Shown here piece after piece: positions 54,332-57,811 of a stretch of DNA of 57,811 nt. The DNA comes from Hydrogenophilales bacterium 16-61-112. GTDB lineage: Bacteria; Pseudomonadota; Gammaproteobacteria; Burkholderiales; Thiobacillaceae. The notes under the pieces were generated by a model that saw only the letters and a program-made list of their open reading frames with translations, was not told the origin of the DNA and searched no databases. The DNA lies in assembly GCA_002257045.1 (NCBI GenBank), contig NCHD01000003.1, forward strand, positions 1-57,811, read 5' to 3'. Both the position numbers and the translations under genes were made by a program. How positions within the stretch are numbered: the stretch's first letter is position 1; each line of letters starts with the position of its first letter.

Positions 54332-54813
54332 AACGCCTGCATGTACACATTGCGGTCGACGATCTCGCCGCCAGCATCCAGTTTTATTCAACGATGTTCG
54401 CCAGCGAGCCGACCGTCACCAAAACCGATTACGCGAAATGGATGCTCGACGATCCGCGCGTCAATTTCGCCATCTCGGCGCGCGGCGCCACCCCCGGCCT
54501 CAACCATCTGGGCGTGCAGGTGGAAAACGCCGACGAGCTGGCCGAGATGAGTGGCCGCCTGCAACAGCTGGAAGCAGACGTGGTCGAGGAAATGGGCACC
54601 GCCTGTTGCTACGCCAAGTCGGACAAATACTGGGCGACCGATCCCAGCGGCATTGCGTGGGAGACCTATCACACGCTCGACAGCATTCCGGTGTTCGGCG
54701 CGCCCGAAGATGGCGCAGCGCAGGCAGGCGGCTGCTGCGTGCCCGAACCCGCTGTGGCAAAAATTTCCGGCTGCATCCCGGTCAAGGACAAGGCGTCCCC
54801 GGGTTGCTGCTGA
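54328..54813 (+). CDS. arsI: ArsI/CadI-family VOC metalloenzyme
   Basis: Vicinal-oxygen-chelate protein of the ArsI/CadI group; ArsI cleaves the C-As bond of trivalent methylarsenicals, CadI binds cadmium. The 161-residue product has likely metal ligands H5/H7 (RLHVHIAVDD), H60 (GLNHLGVQV) and E112 (AWETYHTL), and the vicinal pair C93-C94 (TACCYAKSDKYW) of ArsI. The tail has extra Cys (GGCCVPE, SGCIPV, PGCC). Context in an ars operon favours arsenic. Its stop is in frame with the following arsC, across a tandem repeat. Confidence 0.85.
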   Translation: MKRLHVHIAVDDLAASIQFYSTMFASEPTVTKTDYAKWMLDDPRVNFAISARGATPGLNHLGVQVENADELAEMSGRLQQLEADVVEEMGTACCYAKSDKYWATDPSGIAWETYHTLDSIPVFGAPEDGAAQAGGCCVPEPAVAKISGCIPVKDKASPGCC

Positions 54814-54821
54814 ATCGGTTT

Positions 54822-54893
54822 GCCGCCAATTTCATCAAAACTGCCGCCAATTTCATCAAAACTGCCGCCAATTTCATCAAAACTGCCGCCAAT
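54822..54893 (+). repeat. 21-bp tandem repeat between arsI and arsC
   Basis: Three identical 21-base units (54822-54842, 54843-54863, 54864-54884), each starting GCCGCCAATTTC, plus a partial fourth (54885-54893) that merges into the ribosome-binding site of arsC. The frame stays open from the arsI TGA to the arsC GTG. Read in that frame the unit encodes LPPISSK. Confidence 0.95.
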
Positions 54894-54906
54894 TCAAGGA
54901 TCAATC

Positions 54907-55332
54907 GTGACTCAACCCTATACCGTGCTGGTGCTGTGCACCGGTAATTCCTGCCGCTCGCAAATGGCCGAAGTGCTGCTGAACCATGACCTCGCCGGCC
55001 AGGTGCGCGCGCTGTCTGCCGGCACCAAGCCGCAGCCCAAGGTCGCCGATGGCGCGATTGCCGCCCTCAAAGAGGCAGGCCTCGCCACCGACGGCCTGCA
55101 CCCCAAGGACATCGATGCCGTGATGAACGAACGCATCGACCTGGTGGTGACCGTGTGCGACAACGCAAAGGAAGCCTGCCCGATTTTCCCCAAGCCGATT
55201 CCGGCCATTCACCTGCCGTTCCATGATCCTCACGGCGAACCGCTGGAGAGCTTTCTTGCGGTGCGCGACGACATCCGCAAGCGCCTGATTGCGGCCGTGC
55301 GCGAGAAACTCGGCCTGCAGTTCGCGGCCTGA
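54907..55332 (+). CDS. arsC: Arsenate reductase, low-molecular-weight phosphatase type (first copy)
   Basis: Thioredoxin-coupled ArsC reduces arsenate to arsenite. The 141-residue product has the P-loop C11-T-G-N-S-C-R17 (CX5R) and the further Cys C84 (VTVCDNAKEA) and C91 (ACPIFP) for the intramolecular relay. The GTG at 54907 has AAGGA 6 bases before it. An upstream TTG at 54820 would add a repeat-encoded extension (SSKLPPI) and is unlikely. A related arsC follows after 27 bases. Confidence 0.92.
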   Translation: MTQPYTVLVLCTGNSCRSQMAEVLLNHDLAGQVRALSAGTKPQPKVADGAIAALKEAGLATDGLHPKDIDAVMNERIDLVVTVCDNAKEACPIFPKPIPAIHLPFHDPHGEPLESFLAVRDDIRKRLIAAVREKLGLQFAA

Positions 55333-55359
55333 TTTCCCTTGCTTGAATGGAGACCTGCC

Positions 55360-55857
55360 ATGGATAAACCCGTTTTCAATGTGCTGTTCCTGTGTACTGG
55401 CAATTCGGCGCGCTCGATTCTCGCCGAAACTGTGCTGACCAATCTGGGTAAAGGCCGTTTCCGTGCCTTCAGCGCCGGCAGCCATCCCGCGGGGCAGGTC
55501 AATCCATTTGCGCTGGAACTGCTGGAAAAGAATCATTTCGACACCAGCGAGCTGCGCAGCAAGTCGTGGGATGAATTCGCGCAGCCTGTTGCGCCGCATC
55601 TCGATTTCGTCATCACCGTGTGCGACAACGCAGCAGGCGAAGTGTGTCCGCTGTGGCCGGGCCAGCCGATGACCGCGCACTGGGGTGTGCCCGATCCGGC
55701 GGCGGTTGACGGCACGGACGAACAGAAGCGTCGTGCTTTCGTCGATGCGATGAATCAGCTGCAGCGCCGAATCTGCATGCTCGTCAGCCTGCCGTTTGCC
55801 ACCCTCGACGGCATGAAGCTGCAACAGGCCGTGCGCGATATCGGGAAGACCGCATGA
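55360..55857 (+). CDS. arsC: Arsenate reductase, low-molecular-weight phosphatase type (second copy)
   Basis: A 165-residue product with the P-loop C12-T-G-N-S-A-R18 and the relay cysteines C88 (FVITVCDNA) and C95 (GEVCPLWPG), plus MTAHWGVPDPAAVDG. It is longer and clearly divergent from the first copy, so the pair does not look like a recent duplication. ATG 55360 follows GGAG. The stop overlaps the start of the repeat mini-ORF (ATGA at 55854). Confidence 0.92.
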   Translation: MDKPVFNVLFLCTGNSARSILAETVLTNLGKGRFRAFSAGSHPAGQVNPFALELLEKNHFDTSELRSKSWDEFAQPVAPHLDFVITVCDNAAGEVCPLWPGQPMTAHWGVPDPAAVDGTDEQKRRAFVDAMNQLQRRICMLVSLPFATLDGMKLQQAVRDIGKTA

Positions 55858-55955
55858 GCGCGCCACTGTTCACTGGAGTTTGCTTGATGAGCGCGCCAGC
55901 TTTAATCAGGGGCCGCCTTATGAGCGCGCCAGCTTTAATGAGGGTCGCCCTATGA
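55854..55955 (+). CDS. 33-codon mini-ORF of three 11-residue repeats
   Basis: ATG at 55854 overlaps the second arsC stop (ATGA), and the TGA at 55953-55955 overlaps the acr3 ATG (ATGA). The product is MSAPLFTGVCL, MSAPALIRGRL, MSAPALMRVAL in a row: three repeats, each with its own ATG. It has no similarity that I know. It would be translated by ribosomes leaving arsC and hand them on to acr3. It may be a leader or coupling peptide, or an accidental product of duplication of the acr3 start region. Confidence 0.5.
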   Translation: MSAPLFTGVCLMSAPALIRGRLMSAPALMRVAL

Positions 55956-55958
55956 GCG
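55854..55958 (+). repeat. 33-bp tandem repeat upstream of acr3
   Basis: Units begin ATGAGCGCGCCA at 55854, 55887 and 55920 (33-base spacing), then ATGAGCGTCCAG at 55952, which is the acr3 start 32 bases later. Units 2 and 3 are near-identical for 20 bases. The one-base shortening moves acr3 to another frame. Confidence 0.9.
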
Positions 55959-57025
55959 TCCAGTGTGAAGTCACCGCGAAGCGCGCCGTCGCCGCGCCGA
56001 TGAACCTGTTTGAGCGCTGGCTCACGCTCTGGGTGGGCTTGTGCATCGTCGCCGGCGTGCTGCTCGGCCAGCTTTTCCCGGCACCGTTTCAGGCGCTGGG
56101 ACGGATGGAAGTCGCGCAGGTCAACCTGCCGGTCGGCCTGCTGATCTGGGTCATGATCATCCCGATGCTGATGAAGATTGACTTCGGCGCGCTGCATCAG
56201 GTGAAATCGCACTGGAAAGGCATCGGCGTCACGCTGTTCGTCAACTGGGCGGTGAAGCCGTTTTCGATGGCGCTGCTGGCGTGGATTTTCATCCGCCATC
56301 TGTTTGCCCCGTATCTGCCGGCCGAGCAGCTCGACAGCTACGTCGCCGGCCTGATCCTGCTGGCAGCCGCGCCCTGCACCGCGATGGTGTTCGTGTGGAG
56401 CCGGCTCACCGGCGGCGACCCGTATTTCACCCTGTCGCAGGTGGCGTTGAACGACGCCATCATGATCGTCGCCTTCGCGCCTATCGTCGGCCTGCTGCTC
56501 GGGCTGTCGGCCATCGTGGTGCCATGGGATACGCTGTTCATCTCGGTGGTGCTGTATATCGTGATCCCGGTGATCCTCGCGCAAATCTGGCGCAAGCTGC
56601 TGCTCAAGCGCGGACAGGCAGCGTTCGACGCGGTGATGGCGCAGCTCGGCCACGCCTCCATCCTCGCACTGCTGGCGACGCTGGTGCTGTTGTTCGCTTT
56701 CCAGGGTGAGGCGATCATCGCACAGCCCTTGATCATCGCGCTGCTGGCCGTGCCGATCCTGATCCAGGTGTTCTTCAATTCGGGCCTGGCTTACTGGCTG
56801 AACCGAAAAGTGGGCGAAAAGCACAGCATCGCCTGTCCTTCGGCGCTGATCGGCGCGTCCAACTTCTTCGAGTTGGCCGTGGCCGCAGCGATTGCGCTGT
56901 TCGGCTTTCAGTCAGGTGCGGCCCTGGCCACGGTGGTCGGCGTGCTGATCGAAGTGCCGGTGATGCTGCTGGTGGTGAAAATCGTCAACCGCAGCAAGGG
57001 GTGGTACGAAGCCGGGCTGAAATAA
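55952..57025 (+). CDS. acr3: Arsenite efflux transporter Acr3
   Basis: Arsenite/proton antiporter of the ACR3 (BASS-like) family with ten predicted helices. The 357-residue product has the essential Cys142 in AAPCTAMVFVWSRLTGG and the conserved Glu307 in GASNFFELAVA, plus DYYFT-type loop residues GGDPYFTLSQVALND. It ends the ars operon. The N-terminal 20 residues before NLFERWLTLW are variable. In-frame codons upstream cross the repeats without a likely start. Confidence 0.95.
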   Translation: MSVQCEVTAKRAVAAPMNLFERWLTLWVGLCIVAGVLLGQLFPAPFQALGRMEVAQVNLPVGLLIWVMIIPMLMKIDFGALHQVKSHWKGIGVTLFVNWAVKPFSMALLAWIFIRHLFAPYLPAEQLDSYVAGLILLAAAPCTAMVFVWSRLTGGDPYFTLSQVALNDAIMIVAFAPIVGLLLGLSAIVVPWDTLFISVVLYIVIPVILAQIWRKLLLKRGQAAFDAVMAQLGHASILALLATLVLLFAFQGEAIIAQPLIIALLAVPILIQVFFNSGLAYWLNRKVGEKHSIACPSALIGASNFFELAVAAAIALFGFQSGAALATVVGVLIEVPVMLLVVKIVNRSKGWYEAGLK

Positions 57026-57476
57026 AACTGGCCGACCCGAAGTCGACTAGCTGCGGTTGCCATTGCTAAAGGTCATTCGCCAAGTATGACCAATCGCTGC
57101 TTTGAGAAGGGGTGCCGACTGCTTGCAGCCGGCCAGAAGAAACCGGTCATTTTGTTTGGCTCGAACGTTTCGAACTCGGCCAAAGGCGACATCAGCCTTT
57201 CAATTGACCGCGTCCGCTGTACTCGCAAGACCGGTCGTTGGCTCGCCTCTCTCTCCTGACCAACCGCTTTGCCTCGTTTGGACGGCGGAACCCGACCCGT
57301 TGCAGCCGTTCATGTCTTGATCACCGTACGTCCGTTTCTCAGCAGATAGCAGCACTTTTGCATCCGTCTGCCCTGCAAGCACCAGTAGACCTCGCAAACC
57401 GGGTGTCTGCTCATAAGCGTGTCGACGGTATGAACGAACCCTTGGTGGATAGGGTAATTTCTGTAGAATGCGCGCC
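57026..57476. other. Gene-free region between acr3 and the CzcI-like gene
   Basis: 451 bases without a supported ORF. Near 57072 it has AGGTCATTCGCCAAG, similar to a stretch at 42039, and GCCGACTGC/GCAGCCGGC, a short inverted repeat at 57113-57131. The last 50 bases (GGGTAATTTCTGTAGAATG) could hold the promoter of the next gene. No clear terminator for acr3. Confidence 0.4.
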
Positions 57477-57811
57477 ATGCGTCGCCTCATCGCCCTGATC
57501 ATCATGCTCATCGTCCCGCTCCAGTTTGCCTGGGCGGCGGCGGCTGGGCTGCATGGGCACTTGGAGAAGGACGTGGCCACCTCGGGCTTCCATACCCATG
57601 ATCATGATCATCAGGAAAGCGCTGATCCAGATCACGACTCTTCTGGTGGCACGAATAATCAGGATCACAACGAGGACGGACATCATGGCCACTACCATCC
57701 TGTCTTCTCCTGCATCCTGATGGAATCCAGCCTCACGCTGGATATAGCCTTGTCCGGCGGACCGATTCTGTATCCGCCTGCGGCCTTCTTGTCCCACACC
57801 CCCCCGCTTCT
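57477..57811 (+). CDS. CzcI-like His-rich periplasmic protein, cut by the window end
   Basis: The first 111 residues. A signal peptide (MRRLIALIIMLIVPLQFAWA, cleavage near residue 21) is followed by a His/Asp-rich segment (HTHDHDHQE, DHNEDGHHGHYH). This is the make-up of CzcI, the small regulatory protein ahead of czcCBA cobalt-zinc-cadmium efflux genes. A CzcCBA operon downstream is predicted, not seen. Confidence 0.7.
   Translation, partial: MRRLIALIIMLIVPLQFAWAAAAGLHGHLEKDVATSGFHTHDHDHQESADPDHDSSGGTNNQDHNEDGHHGHYHPVFSCILMESSLTLDIALSGGPILYPPAAFLSHTPPL

Noticed and set aside
57200-57797. Minus-strand frames over the acr3-czcI gap
   Set aside because: No ribosome-binding site, no domain, and they run against a clear signal-peptide gene on the plus strand.
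1-57811. tRNA, rRNA, CRISPR array, IS element or integrase
   Set aside because: None was recognised by eye; the only repeats found are the short ones listed. A tRNA or CRISPR scan would settle it.

Overview
The window is a GC-rich piece of a betaproteobacterial chromosome. Gene content and order (rpsF-priB-rpsR-rplI-dnaB-alr; rpoE-rseABC-mucD; gyrA-serC-...-aroA-cmk-rpsA-ihfB-lapAB-pyrF; a DsrC-family protein; paired small cytochromes c) recall sulfur-oxidising Thiobacillus-type bacteria. That placement is inferred from gene order and protein character, not from a database match. No rRNA, tRNA, CRISPR array, transposase or integrase was recognised.

Layout. 1-1.1 kb: 3' part of a broken Orn/Lys/Arg decarboxylase. 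1.1-5.2 kb: ribosomal proteins and replication (rpsF, priB, rpsR, rplI, dnaB, with a perfect DnaA box before dnaB) and alr. 5.2-8.9 kb: a cysteine-poor DsrC-like protein, a DUF4936 protein, a broken ygfZ, a YgfX-like protein and nadB. 8.9-13.2 kb: the sigma-E envelope-stress operon rpoE-rseA-rseB-rseC-mucD plus a glutaredoxin-like gene. 13.4-14.1 kb: two monohaem cytochromes c. 14.2-16.9 kb (minus strand): mtaD-like deaminase, ubiG, gph. 17.1-22.7 kb: an apparent accessory uptake locus with an Asp-box beta-propeller protein, a TlpA-like thioredoxin, a TonB-dependent receptor and its own tonB-exbB-exbD. 22.8-34.9 kb: gyrA and a tightly overlapping serine/aromatic amino-acid supra-operon running into cmk, rpsA and ihfB. 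35-40.9 kb: lapA, lapB, pyrF, ugd, cysM, radA. 40.9-42.2 kb: an AT-rich islet with a J-like membrane protein. 42.2-53.9 kb: broken prfC, tsaB, rimI, an internally shortened uracil-DNA glycosylase, a methyltransferase, a LemA/TPM/NfeD/slipin membrane cluster (slipin broken), two flavoproteins, a PaiB-like protein and a cupin. 54-57 kb: an arsenic operon arsR-arsI-arsC-arsC-(mini-ORF)-acr3. The last 335 bases start a His-rich CzcI-like gene, so a metal-efflux locus probably continues beyond the window.

Two things stand out. First, five conserved genes (decarboxylase, ygfZ, prfC, udg, slipin) each appear to have lost an internal block of about 8 to 57 codons, four of them with a frameshift, and a sixth (a flavoprotein) lacks its first beta-strand. 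Several losses in a row within 58 kb suggest either recent deletion-driven decay or a systematic assembly fault. Second, the arsenic operon has unusual junctions. An in-frame 21-bp tandem repeat bridges arsI and arsC. A 33-codon mini-ORF made of three 11-residue repeats, each starting with Met, joins the second arsC to acr3 through ATGA overlaps at both ends. The arsR start codon lies inside a 15-bp-arm palindrome and may be read from a leaderless transcript.
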